Assembly (NCBI RefSeq): GCF_048773025.1
Contig: NC_133544.1
Span: 9,424,001-9,488,000, forward strand
Direction of reading: 5' to 3'
Length of the DNA: 64,000 nucleotides
DNA from: Camelus bactrianus
Lineage: Eukaryota; Chordata; Mammalia; Artiodactyla; Camelidae
Under the pieces are notes generated by a model. That model did no database searches, was not told where the DNA came from, and was given only the letters and a program-made list of their open reading frames with translations. Of this stretch, positions 1-10,540 are shown one piece after another. Positions within the stretch are counted from its first letter, which is position 1; every line of letters begins with the position of its first letter. The translations under genes and the position numbers were made by a program.

Positions 1-176
1 GGAGCCTTTGGCAATGTCTGTAGATAGTTCAGATTGTCACAGTTGTGGGGGTTGCTACTGCCACCTAGTGGGCAGAGACCAGGATCGCTGCTCCACATCC
101 TATGGTGCACAGGATAGCCCCCCACCAAGAGTGATCCAGCCCAGAATGTCAATCATGCGGAGGCTGAGAAAGTCCG
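1..176 (+). mobile_element. MER20-type hAT-Charlie DNA transposon relic
   Basis: The stretch follows the remembered MER20 consensus: TTTGGCAATGTCTG near the start, the block around GTCACAGTTGTGGGGG, then GTGCACAGGATAGCCCCCCACC and a tail reading toward GAGGCTGAGAAAGTC. The 5' terminal inverted repeat is cut off by the window edge. MER20 is a short non-autonomous element about 220 bp long. An 88-codon frame across it is incidental. The family name is from memory. Confidence 0.7.
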
Positions 177-2079
177 GTTCACAGATTAGTAAACTGAGGA
201 CACAGACGCGTAGCTTAACTCTATGGTGGCATCCCACTACCATAGTTATAGGATATGGTGATAAGATGAGGTGAAAACTCTATGATGAGGGTTTGCAAAT
301 ACCTGCGCTTGAGGGAATAGGGTCTGATTTCTTTGTCTCTCTCCCTGCATCCAGCAAAAGTGTTCAGGAAAAGCTGGCTGAACTTGAGTCAGCTCCTCCA
401 TGTCTGAAGGTGGGCGATAGTTATAGGTGCATTTTGGCACTGCCTACTGATCAGATGTTAATAGCTGCCCAGAGCACTGAGTTGAGAAGGGATGGGCTCA
501 GTAGGTAAGACTCTTAGGATCGACTAGTCATGTCTGCTATGGGTGCAGAACCTGATAATCCAAAATTCAGCCTTTTTGCTGATCCTGGAATAGATGATCA
601 GGAGACTGGGAGGAAAGGATTTCATTAGAGAGGACTTTTCTTATAAATCATAAGTCCTCTAAACTGATTCACTGTAAAACAGATAAACATCAAGATGCAT
701 TTAGAGTATCCTAAACAGCGTGAAGATGTGTCAGAACAGCAGGTGTAGATGAGTTTTGTGGTTTCATCTTCTGGTGCGGGAAAAGCATACAGTTACAAGA
801 CAGAGAACATGTGCTCACCGGAATTACTCCTCCAAAGAGCTCTGTCTCTGAGGAGATGCTGGGCAGCTGTCGCTCAGCTTTCGCCCAGGTTGGTTTGTGC
901 AGGTGCACTGTGTCTGTGGGTGCCCCGCCCTGTGCTCACCCTTCTTCTGTGGAGTATTTGAAGCTGGACCCTCCAGTATATTCTGACTTCAGTCTCTGTC
1001 ACCGCTCAGCTTGGCCAAGTCCCATCCCTCATCCCGGCTGCAGGCTGCCCCTCTGGGAAGGGGAGTAGTAATGCTTACTTGCATCACTGGTGGACGCATT
1101 TCCTGAAGTAAAGGTTGGGGCTGTGTTTCTTAAACTTTGAAGAGCTGACACCTGCCAGGACTCCTTTATGAACTAGGCAGCAAATTAAGTGATATTAACA
1201 CGTTCTTCCTATGAAAAACATAATTGAGAGGGTTTTTTGGTTTGTTTTGTTTTCTTTGTTGTTTGTCTTTCCCCCCTCATCCCTCGAGGGCCTGGGGCTG
1301 ATAAACCTTTGGAACTTTTAGCCTCAGCCCCATGCTGCCCTCACTTTATTGTCCCTGTTAGGTTTTTACCAGATAAAGAGGACCTCGGCCAGGCTAGCTT
1401 TTCCAGGCAACAATATTGCAACAAGCATCGAACGTGGGTTTTGGGGGTTTTCCGTATTCACTCATCAGTCTGACCTGCATCTGTGCCTCCCGCTCCCCAA
1501 CTATCTCTGGGTCTGACTCACGAGCCCAGAGAGGTTCCCACACCAGCTCCCCGTGAGTCCTCTAATTGTGCCTTGATCTAAAGGAAGGACCCTCAGTGCT
1601 CACCACATTCTCCAAGGGGTCGTGAAGCCCAACAGAGGGAACAGCAGACCAATTCCAACTCCTTGGAGAAACTGAGGCTCAGTAAGTGTCATGAAGACCC
1701 GGGACAAGGCAGGGTCAGGACATGGCTGTGTGGGTGACAGTGTTCATTCTCTCTGCCTTCTTTGCTGAGGAGTTGCTGTCATTTGCTGGGATGGGGCTAC
1801 AGAAGGGTGGGAAAGCAGGGGCAGGAGGTGAAAAAGGGAGTGATGGAAGGTCATCAAAGAGAGTTAAAGGATGAGGGCTGCCCAGAGGGCAGGGGTGGGG
1901 CTAAGGAAACCATCAGAGCAAGTGTGGCAGGTCCCTCTGGGAAGAGACATCTGAAACCAGCCAGTATCTCTGGATCCTGCGGGGCTTCCGGGAGCAATGC
2001 CGCCTTCAGAGGTTGCAGAACAGGGACTGAATCTCAGCTCTGTTTCTAACCTGCTTCCTGCTTCACCTCCCACCACCTT
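177..2079. other. Intergenic DNA, no gene recognised
   Basis: No exon-like frame with homology to a known protein was found on either strand. Open frames here are under 100 codons, overlap one another on both strands and lack recognisable motifs. A short MIR-like piece (GAGAAACTGAGGCTCAGTAAG) sits near 1662-1686. Confidence 0.6.
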
Positions 2080-2400
2080 TGCCTTCACCTATTCCAGCCC
2101 AGCCCCCTCCCCTTCTTTCTGGTCCCCCAACACGCTAAGCTTAGGGCCTTTGAACGTCCTATTCCCCTTGCTGGGAAGACTCTTCCAAGGTGGGTCCTTG
2201 TCATGATGGTCTCTGCTCAAGTGCGACCTCCTCAGGGACGTCTTTGTTGACACCCACGGGAGCAGCTTGCCCACCCTCTTCCCATAGTCACTCCATGCTG
2301 TCCTGTTTAGTCCCTTCAAAGCGAGGATCTCCACCTGCAGTCACTGTGCCTGTTTATCTGTTTGCTGTCTGTTTTGGTCCATTAGAGTGAAACCTTTGTG
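2080..2400 (+). mobile_element. L2 LINE 3'-end fragment
   Basis: The sequence has the diverged L2 3' character: TTTGAACGTCCTATTCC, then a CTCAAGTGCGACCTCCTCAGG segment and a following pyrimidine-rich stretch. It is heavily diverged, and the boundaries are approximate. Confidence 0.45.
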
Positions 2401-3904
2401 CGAACAGCCACCTGACTCTACAGGGGTCTCAGGGTCTCCAAATCAAAGCAGGTAAGATGACCCACTGCGGGCAGGAAGACAATGATAGAATTTTATTTAC
2501 CTTCTATCGTTTTAGTAAGAAAGAAAGAGCAAAGATCTGCTAGCATGTGATACCTGGGTTAACGCTGGCTCCCTTCCTCAGTTATCTGTGATGCTGGCTC
2601 ACTCCATGTGAGGAATCGAAGTTATCCTGATGGAGGTGGGGAGATGCCCCACGGTGTGCAGGGGGCAGTGCTGCCCTCTGTCCTCAGTTCAACTTCTGAC
2701 TGTCGGTTCACATTGCAGTTTCTGGGGGCCTGGCTCCAGGCATTGACAGAATACACAGAATATATGTCCTAGGGGCTAATTCAACTAACCCCCGCAACAT
2801 GAATAACCCATTTAAAGAGATTCCTACAAAGCGGCTGTCAATGTGGTTAATAAAATTAATTCTGCAAAAAGAACTGTACAAACAGGGGACAGAAGAACTG
2901 ACATGTGTTGCATTGAAGGCTGCCACGTACAGTTGTGCAGGTTGTGAGCTCAAGAGCACTCAAGCAGGAGGCAGGTGGGGGCTGAAATCCGTCTACACTT
3001 CACTGGCCAGTCCTTCCTCCCATGTGTGGGGCTATATCCGCTTGGACAGAGCACCTTTTCCCTATCTGCCCAAAGGCCACTGTGGTTCACTCCTGCTCTG
3101 AGTGCTGGTCCCCCATCAGCCCCATCACAAGGGGTTCTGATGGTCAAACCACGTCTCACAAGGAATCAGCCAAAGTGCTCAGGAGGCCTAAAAGACCACT
3201 TGAAATATGAACTGAAATCCATGATCAGTAAGTACTCCAGGCCTTGCCCTGGAGATCCTGCGCGGTGCTTCTCCGACAGCCAACACTTCCTCTCTCATTA
3301 GCCGAACCCTGATTTTATGTGGAGTAGCCATGTGCTGCCTCTCCCAGCCTCCCTTCCTGTTAAAGATGATAACTGAGCAGAAATCTGGCTAAAGGGAAAT
3401 AATGGGACATCGTCTAAGGACTTTTGGAGAATTTTCTTTCTCCAACATAGGCAATACCCTTCTGCCTTGGGGCTTCCTCCTTCCTCCTTTCTGGAATACA
3501 GATGTGATGACTAGCAGTGTGGCAGCTGTATTGTTATCTTGAGAGAAAGGACAAGACAGTGGTAAAGACTAGTCCTGACATCTCTGAGCTGCTGAAACAA
3601 TGGCAGAAACTGTCATCTTTCTGTTACATGAAAAAACAAAACAAAACAACAAAAAACATCTAATTTGTTTACATTATTGTTTGGTCAAGTTTTATGTTAC
3701 TTGCAGCTGAACACAATTCTAGCAGTTTGACTCCTCAGCAAATGTTGTTCCTTGAAATATTAGCTCCGATCCTGTGGAATCATCACAGTTAGCCAGCTGT
3801 TTAAAAACTAAGGCCAAGCTCCATTTTTCGGCATTGTCTAAACTCATGTATTATTCAATCTGTTACATTACAAAACGCCATTCATCTTAATAATATGTTT
3901 TAGA
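2401..3904. other. Intergenic DNA, no gene recognised
   Basis: No coding exon or RNA gene was recognised. The longest open frame is about 108 codons and shares no motif with known families. A short CAAAACAAAACAAC-type A-rich patch lies near 3632-3655. Confidence 0.55.
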
Positions 3905-4060
3905 AGTCTCTTTAAACACGTTTTATTGAAGTGTAATGCAATAAACATTCAGAAATAAACACATATCATAAGTATACAGCTCATTAATTATTCACAAACT
4001 GAACACATCCCAATAGCCAGGATCCAGATCGAGAAAGCTAATGTGGCCAGCTTCCTAAGA
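3905..4060 (-). mobile_element. L1M-type LINE fragment
   Basis: The stretch from TTTTATTGAAGTGTAATGC through CATAAGTATACAGCTCATTA to TTCACAAACTGAACACATCC and CCAGGATCCAGATCGAGAAA follows an old mammalian L1 3' region read in reverse. The match is clear but diverged, which fits an insertion older than the placental radiation. Confidence 0.65.
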
Positions 4061-7000
4061 GAAGCCTCTTTTTAGATATTTTTAGGTTTTTTTAAAGATA
4101 TCTTTCTTAATAATGGAAACAAAAGATCACATACTGTTGGCCTTAGAAAAATAACTGAAATAGGACATGGAAAGTAACACAGCAACAAACTAAAATGAAC
4201 TCATTTATCAGCAAGTACTGTTTAATGAACCAGAGGCACGTTGTTAAAGATCCAAAGCAGGGATTTGAGTCAAAGAAATTCCTCATGTGGGTGGTTCGCT
4301 GCATAGCTGGATGACAGTGTTGAGTCTAATATGTCTCAAATTAGGATGTTTGCTAGATTCTTAGATTCTCTTTCAGCAGTGAAGTATGCCTAGAACTATT
4401 ATTTTTTGGTGAAACACTAAAGGAAAGATGTACTGGAGAATATTTATTTTTCAATACTATGTTATTTCTTAAGTCAAAATAATAATTTTATGGGAAAAGA
4501 GTTTAGGAACTGATGCGATATTTGTTTAGACTAGGATATACAGAGGACTCATGGGTATGTTTATAGAAGCAGCACCACGCATGAAGCTCTTTCCTTATAT
4601 ATGTGTAAGCAAACTACATTTTCAATGTGTGTTATTGTATTATATTGTCAAAACACGCTTTATAATAAGATAGTGTCATTTGCTTTTATTTTTTAAGACA
4701 GTGTCATTTTCAAAGTCTTGCTTGTCAATACAATGAGTTTTGTAAAAAGAATATCTCAAATTGAATCTTTACAAGATAAGGAATTATGTTGAAAGCTTTG
4801 ATAGCACAGAAATTTTCTGCTTATCTTGACAGTGTGATTCTTAAAGATGAGTTGCATGTATTTTTTTCTTTTACAGAGAATAGCTGTTTCGATTTCTTGA
4901 CTTCTATTTATTTATTTTTTTTGGCAATAAGAAGTGGATCTCATTTCCAAAAAACAATCTGTCTCTTTGCTATGAAAGAGGTTTTAATTATGAGTAAGAA
5001 AGTAACAATTTTCAAAAGACAAACAAAAACCAGCCTCAAGTTCAGAAAATCTTTCGAAAACAGATACATAGAAACATTTCTATTGCTATGCAATGTTGTT
5101 GTTGAAAGCCATGAAAATGTGTCACCTATAAAAATTCTTGTATCTGTAAACTTGAAAACACTTGGCAGCAGAATTTTCAAATCTGTTTAAAATTTTTTTC
5201 CCAACAAAGAGTTTCAGGGATTTTGAACCTGGAGTAGACTGCTGCCGCCTCCCTGGGAAAAGACGACACGTTGATCTTGGACTTTCAAATACACGCAGAA
5301 GTAACACGTTCCCCTTCTGGGAAGAGGCTTTAGGAGCGTGCGGCCCACCCTGTTCTATTTTCCCATCACCGGGGCGACCAGCAAGGTTTGGGAAGGAGTC
5401 CGGGTTCCAGAGTGGAGATAATTTGGATCAGATCAGCAGCCAACTCATGACTGACATGGAACGTTAGGGCCTGGCAACAGTGGCAAGGGGATGGGTAGTG
5501 ACCGGGTTTGACTGAACCATGGGTAGAAATGGCAGAACCACGGGTAGATGCGGCCAGAAGAGCAGGCGTGGGACCGTACTGAAAAGGACCATGAATCAGA
5601 CTGGAGAATAGGTTGTGACTGGAGGCCCTGGGGAGTGTGGGGAGGGCCGTGGGTCAGGGAGCCCAGGCAGGAGCTGTCACTCATAAAGATGATTACCGCA
5701 CCACCCACTCCACGCAGAGGAGAAATGAGACGCACCTAAAGTGGGTTCGCAGCAGTAGGTGCAGAGGAGAGCTCAGGAACTGTGAGACTGGCAGAGGTGA
5801 AATTCTGTGAGTTCCTGCAACAGTTTGTCCGTAGCAGTGAAAATAAGAGTTTTGCCCCCCGTTAGCAGGCACTGGGCTCTGTAAAGTGCTTCACAGGCGT
5901 GATATGGAGCGTAATGCCAGCTGACATTTACTGAGCCCTCTTGTGAGATAGGGACCATCAAACTCCTCATTTGTATACATGTCCATGATCTCAGTCAAGC
6001 ATCTATGGTGTACATCACTGGCATCGCCCTGACACCTCACCCCTCCCTGTACACACGCACTTTGCACAGAAATGTATGGTACCCTCCACTTGGATTCTGG
6101 GTTTGACTGCAAGACTGACTTCGGCCAACAGATTAATGTTTGCTAGTTCTCAGCCCTCGCCTTGCATGTTTCCACTTGAATTCTTTTACCTCTGTCATCA
6201 CTGGGAGATGAAGATACCCTGGCTGGCCTACAGGAGAATGAGAGACAGGTAGAGCACAGCTGAGTCACTCAGGCATCCTGGGGGAAGCCAGCTTAGATTA
6301 GCTGGCAGTCAGCCAACCTCCAGACATGTGAGCAAATTCAGAAAGAATCAACAGCACCTGGTCCCCTAGCTGCCTCCACGCACACATACCATCAGTGCTG
6401 ATTGTGTACCACTGAAGTTTTATGGTTATTTGTTACGCAGCATTATTGTGGCAATAAATAACTGATGCAAGCTTCGCAGCAATTCCCTAACATAGTCGAG
6501 GATTGAGCTGAGAGTGCAAATCAGGCCTCTTTGATTTTGTGTTGCTTGGGTTCTAGCACGTTGCCCAGTGATGTGTGTTCTCTCTTGGGAAGAGGGGCAA
6601 ATCCCCAGGAAACTGAAAGTAATGAATTCCTTTGTTGTCAGAACCCTCTCTTCCCTGCTGACCCTCTCTCCCTTCCCCCTCCACCCTGTGCAGCAAACAT
6701 GCTTCTGGTTGGTATCTTTTTTACTGAGTTGTTGACATTTCAATTGCGCTGTTGGCAAAAGAAGAGCTTTGCTTAGTTTTTTCTTCCAAATGCAGTTTTG
6801 TTTGCATCACCTCTGCACATTGACACAGAAGGTTATTTGGGACTTCCTGATTTCCTGCTCGCCCCCGCTGCATCCCAAGCCACGGCAGGACCACCAGGAG
6901 GTAGCACCAGAGCCCACTGGGTCCGGATTGTGACAGTCACCTTCTGGTTACACCCCTGCTGCTCTGGCCTTTGCCCCATTTATCAAGAGCAAGAGGGAGC

Positions 7001-7189
7001 ATTCCAGAGCCAGTCTTGTCTCTTTTCTCTTAAAGCCCAGGCACGGCACTTACATAAAGTCCACATTCCCTGGGCTGACTTCCAAGGGCCATCAGGACCA
7101 TGTCCACCTTCTAGACCTTTCTACTCTCTCTGCGTCTTCTATCTTCACTCTGCTAGCCACTCACGCTAAACATCTGACAGTTTCATGAA
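4061..7189. other. Intergenic DNA, AT-rich left half, no gene recognised
   Basis: The 4.1-5.2 kb part is strongly AT-rich and contains a 134-codon frame (4786-5190) with no recognisable domain; such frames arise easily at this composition. A MIR-like patch (GCTGACATTTACTGAGCCC) lies near 5919-5937. Nothing else was recognised. Confidence 0.5.
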
Positions 7190-7590
7190 CTATAAATGAG
7201 ACAACTTCTCTCCCTCCTCTGAGCTTTTGCATGTGTTGGTTCTCCTGGCGGTACCCGCTCTTCCCATACCCTTTTCCCCAATAACGTCCCCCTCTAAGTC
7301 CAGTGAGCTCTTTAAGCATCTCCTCCTCCAGGGCAGGTTTCCTCTCTATTCCCCTGTGTCCAGATGGGTTAGGAGTCTTCTTCTGGTCTCCCACCATCTG
7401 GACTCCCCACCTGCCTCCTTGTCTTGTTATCGGCACTTGTTTTCTCGCCTGCCTCTCCCCCTAGCCTGAGAGATCCCCGAGGGCAGAGGGGCAGCCTGTT
7501 CATCTTTGCAGCCACAGAGTTTAGCGCAGGGATGTCACAAGCAGTCACTAAATCCTATGTTTGGTGAATGGATGGACATATGTAGAGCCT
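7190..7590 (+). mobile_element. L2 LINE 3'-end fragment
   Basis: The order of landmarks is that of the L2 3' end: a cytosine/thymine-rich stretch, AGTGAGCTCTTTAAGCATCTCC, GATCCCCGAGGGCAGAGG, TTTGCAGCCACAGAGTTTAG, then GGTGAATGGATGGA at the very end. L2 elements close with a TGAATGAATGA-like tail, as seen here. Confidence 0.6.
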
Positions 7591-7641
7591 ACTCCATCTG
7601 GGATCAGCTGCCTCCGTCCCTCATAACTCTGCTCATCTTAA

Positions 7642-7717
7642 CTGGCACTTGCCGAGTGTTTGTACTAGAGGAGGTGGATCTGGCACTTGCCGAGTGTTTA
7701 TACTGGGAGGAGGTGTG
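7642..7717. repeat. Two-copy tandem duplication, 38-bp unit
   Basis: Copies at 7642-7679 and 7680-7717 both begin CTGGCACTTGCCGAGTGTTT and both contain an AGGAGGTG block. They differ at a handful of positions in the second half, so the duplication is not very recent. Confidence 0.85.
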
Positions 7718-7734
7718 TATAGGGTCAGCGGCGG

Positions 7735-7905
7735 GCATTAAAATTTATTATTGTGGCTGTGTGACCTAACCCGTCTTCTGCTCCCCATCTGAATGACGGG
7801 TAACTATCCATCTCATGGGGTTTCTGAGGGCACTGAATTAGATAATGTGGCCTAAGAGCCTTGTGCCTTGCTGTACAAGTGTTATAACTTCAGCATCTCC
7901 TAAGC
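7735..7905 (+). mobile_element. MIR SINE fragment
   Basis: The pieces GTGGCTGTGTGACCTAACCC, CTCCCCATCTGAATGACGGG and TTTCTGAGGGCACTGAATTA occur in MIR core order (cf. TGTGTGACCTTGGG, CTCATCTGTAAAATGGG, GTTGTGAGGATTAAAT). Confidence 0.6.
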
Positions 7906-7937
7906 ACTGTTGAGGGCATCCTGGGTGATTTGAATTT

Positions 7938-8046
7938 GTCTTCTTTTTTCCTCTTCCCCTTCCCTCTTCTTTTTCCTCCTTTTCCTCTTCCTCCCCACCT
8001 CAATTTCCTTCTTCCATTGCTTTATTTTTCTCCCTTACCGCCCACC
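7938..8046. repeat. Polypyrimidine tract
   Basis: About 110 bases are almost wholly C and T on the plus strand, with repeats of the form CTTCCTCTTTTCC. It is low-complexity DNA of the kind that can form intramolecular triplexes. Open frames through it (Ser/Pro/Phe/Leu-rich) are composition artefacts. Confidence 0.85.
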
Positions 8047-8329
8047 AGTTTACTCCCTCTGAGTCTACATGGCAGAGCAAAGCCACCAAGAGCTCCAAGT
8101 CCGCATCTCTTTCATTTCAGAGAGCCGTCAGATGAAACCTGGCTTAGTTGGGAGTCCAGGTGCTGATGGGCTCAGCTTGCATCTGGAGCTCACCTGGGGC
8201 CAATTAATCATGAGGTGCAGAGTTTGGGGACATGCTGGACAATTGAGGCAGCTGCCATAGCAATGGTAAACTCAGAGCTGGCAAAGGGGAAGTTTCTGGA
8301 TAAGGGGGTTCTCAGCAAGCACAAGTAAT

Positions 8330-8639
8330 AGGCATCAACCACAGCTGGTTAATTTTTGCTTAATTTAATGAACTGACAGAACCTCATCATCTAATTACTT
8401 ACAATAGCTGTTCATAAGGTGTTAGCTTCTATACATTATTTGATTTCTTAGTATAATACCTGCATTTTCTCACAAAATAAGAGAGAAAGATTACCTACAA
8501 AAAACTCCATGTCGATGTTTGTCTCACAATCCAAATTTTCTTTTCAAGCACTAATATACGTAATGAGCTGTCATGCAAGCCTCAAGGATGTCGTTACATC
8601 CGGCATCACTCAGAGAAGGACATCTCAGCTAATGGTCTA
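8330..8639. other. AT-rich single-copy stretch with homeobox-type TAAT cores
   Basis: The segment between flanking repeats has several TTAATT and TAATTA cores (for example GGTTAATTTTTGC, CATCTAATTACTTAC). No repeat family or coding frame was recognised. It could be a conserved non-coding element, but that cannot be judged from one sequence. Confidence 0.3.
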
Positions 8640-8752
8640 TTGTGTTTCCCCAGCCTCGATGAATGTGCTCAAAACCATTGAATTGTGGCCATTATATGCC
8701 TGAGCTGTATGGAATGTGAGTTCTTTCTCAATAAAGCTGTTAAAGGAAAAAG
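8640..8752 (+). mobile_element. Old L1 3' end
   Basis: The sequence runs AACCATTGAATTGTGGCC, GTATGGAATGTGAGTTC and CTCAATAAAGCTGTTAAAGG, then a short A-rich end. This is the usual 3' terminus of old mammalian L1 elements, which carry a TCAATAAAGCTGTT tail. Confidence 0.6.
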
Positions 8753-8756
8753 CTCT

Positions 8757-8965
8757 TCCATCCACCCATCTATCCATCTGTCCAGCAAATATTTACCAAG
8801 CATCTCCTACTTAGCAGGCACTGTTCCAGCCACGGAAGATCAGCAAGGAGGTGCCTGCCCTTGTAGAAGTTACATTCTCGTGTAGGGGGAACAGACAGTA
8901 AACAAATAAATATGGTGACAGGTGCTAAGGAGGAAAATGAAGCAAAGCCAGGGGATGGGGGAGGT
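8757..8965 (-). mobile_element. L2 LINE 3'-end fragment
   Basis: Read in reverse this is an L2 3' end: CAGCAAATATTTACCAAGC, GCAGGCACTGTTCCAGCCAC, GTGCCTGCCCTTGTAGAAG, TTACATTCTCGTGTAGGGGG and ACAGTAAACAAATAAATATG follow the consensus order. It is preceded by a CATCCACCCATCTATCCATC repeat. Confidence 0.75.
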
Positions 8966-9434
8966 GAAAGCAGGTATCACATCTGTCACTAGGTTGTCAG
9001 GGAGACATCTCTGCAGCTGATGTTTGGACAGCGGCTTGGGGAAGTGAGGGCACTTGCTTGGGACTCCAGGATTCCAGCTGGCCAAGGCCCAGGCTTATCG
9101 CCAAGAGTCCTGCTGTCCAACTGGTGCCTCTCCACCATGGTTCATGGTACCCCAGACCCCAGAGGCCAGCCGGTGAAGGTGCCACGGGAGGGGTGATTAC
9201 CTCCAATCCTCCAATCCTTGCCACCCTCCCCTTTAATCAGAGAGCATCTCTGCTCTGTGTTCAGTATACTAGAGTTGGATACAAACTTATGTTTTAGAAA
9301 AGAATCAAGCTGCCAAAGGAGAAAAAATAATTGTGTTGCAAATCTGGATGTTGGAAGCAGGATAGGGGAGGGGAGAGGCCCCGTTAGAAGGAGATTATAA
9401 CAAGATGTGAGCAAGACTGAGGTAGAAGCCTGGC

Positions 9435-9895
9435 AGGTGTCATGGGTTGAAAAGACGTGTTGAAGTCTTAACCTGCCCAGTGCCTCAGATGTGATGTATT
9501 TGGAACCAGGATCTTCACAGCGGTAATCAAGTTGAAATGACTCCATTAGACTGAGTCCTAATCCACTGTAGCTCGTATTCTTTTGAGAAAGGGAATTTGA
9601 ACACAGAGACAGACAAGATGACGTGAGGAGACACAAGGCGGGCGTCAGGTGATGACAGAGGCAGAGACTGGGCTGATGCAGCTTCAGGACAAAGGACACA
9701 AGGGCTTCTGGCCACCAGCACAAGCAGGACATTGCAGGAAGGATCCTCTCCAGAGTCTCAGAGGGAGCACGGCCCTGCTGACACCTTGATCTCAGACTTT
9801 CGGCCTCTAGAGCTGTGAGAGGATAAACTTCTGTTTGTAAAGCCTCCCAGTCTGTGGTCCTCTGTTACTCCGGCTCTAACAAATTAACACACCAG
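9435..9895 (+). mobile_element. MLT1/MST-type MaLR LTR, solitary and decayed
   Basis: A solitary long terminal repeat of the ancient ERVL-MaLR group, about 460 bp. Landmarks in order: GTCATGGGTTGAA at the start, CCAGTGCCTCAGATGTGATG, a block about GACACAAGGCGGGCG, CACCTTGATCTCAGACTTTC, GAGCTGTGAGAGGATAAACT (polyadenylation region) and CCTCCCAGTCTGTGGTCCTC near the end. No internal retroviral sequence adjoins it. Likely age is at or before the eutherian radiation. Confidence 0.75.
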
Positions 9896-10254
9896 GTGAT
9901 GTGCGATCCCAGAGTTGGGAGTGCTTTGTTCTGTGGGGCAGGCGAGGAGCGTGGGGCCAGACAGAAGCTTTATATAGGAGGGACACTGGATCTGGATCTG
10001 AAGGCAGAGGAGGATGCTGACAGATGGAGAAGGGCGACCTGTCAGGTGAGTATTGCAACAGCTGATGACAGGTGCCGGCAGCCTGCAGCTGGCTTGGGGG
10101 TGTGGTCGCCCCAGAAGACTGGTGGCATCAAGACCTGGTGATGAAGGATGGAGGGGGCAGGGTGACTGCAAGGATCTGGGCTGAGTGGCTAGTGGACAGG
10201 GGTGGCGTCCTCGAGACCAGGGGTAGAGATCCCAAGTTCCAAAGGCTGGTTCCT

Positions 10255-10540
10255 TCTCAGCCTTCAGCACTCAGCTCAAACGTCTCCTTCTCAGACAAGC
10301 TTTTCCACATCCTCCCTCTCCATCCAGGGTGGTTACCTCCAAGTCATGCTCTGACCCATTATCTGTCCATTCTCATAGCATTTACATTATCTTGTTTGCT
10401 TATTTGCTTGTTTCTAGTCTCCCTCCCCAAAAGTCTTTAAGTCCTATGTTGTTTGCTACCAGATTTCAATCGTTCTGAACAGGGTCTGCACACGGTCAGG
10501 ACTGGATTGAGATTTGCTGAATGAAAGAACAAATGAAGAA
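10255..10540 (+). mobile_element. L2 LINE 3'-end fragment
   Basis: The L2 3' order is visible: CTCAGCTCAAACGTCTCCTT, a stretch with CTCCCTCTCCATCC, TCTCATAGCATTTACATTAT, GAACAGGGTCTGCACACGG and a closing TTTGCTGAATGAAAGAACAA. Confidence 0.7.

Noticed and set aside
4786-5190. 134-codon plus-strand frame
   Set aside because: Strongly AT-rich, with Lys/Phe/Leu/Ser-rich composition expected by chance and an overlapping antisense frame.
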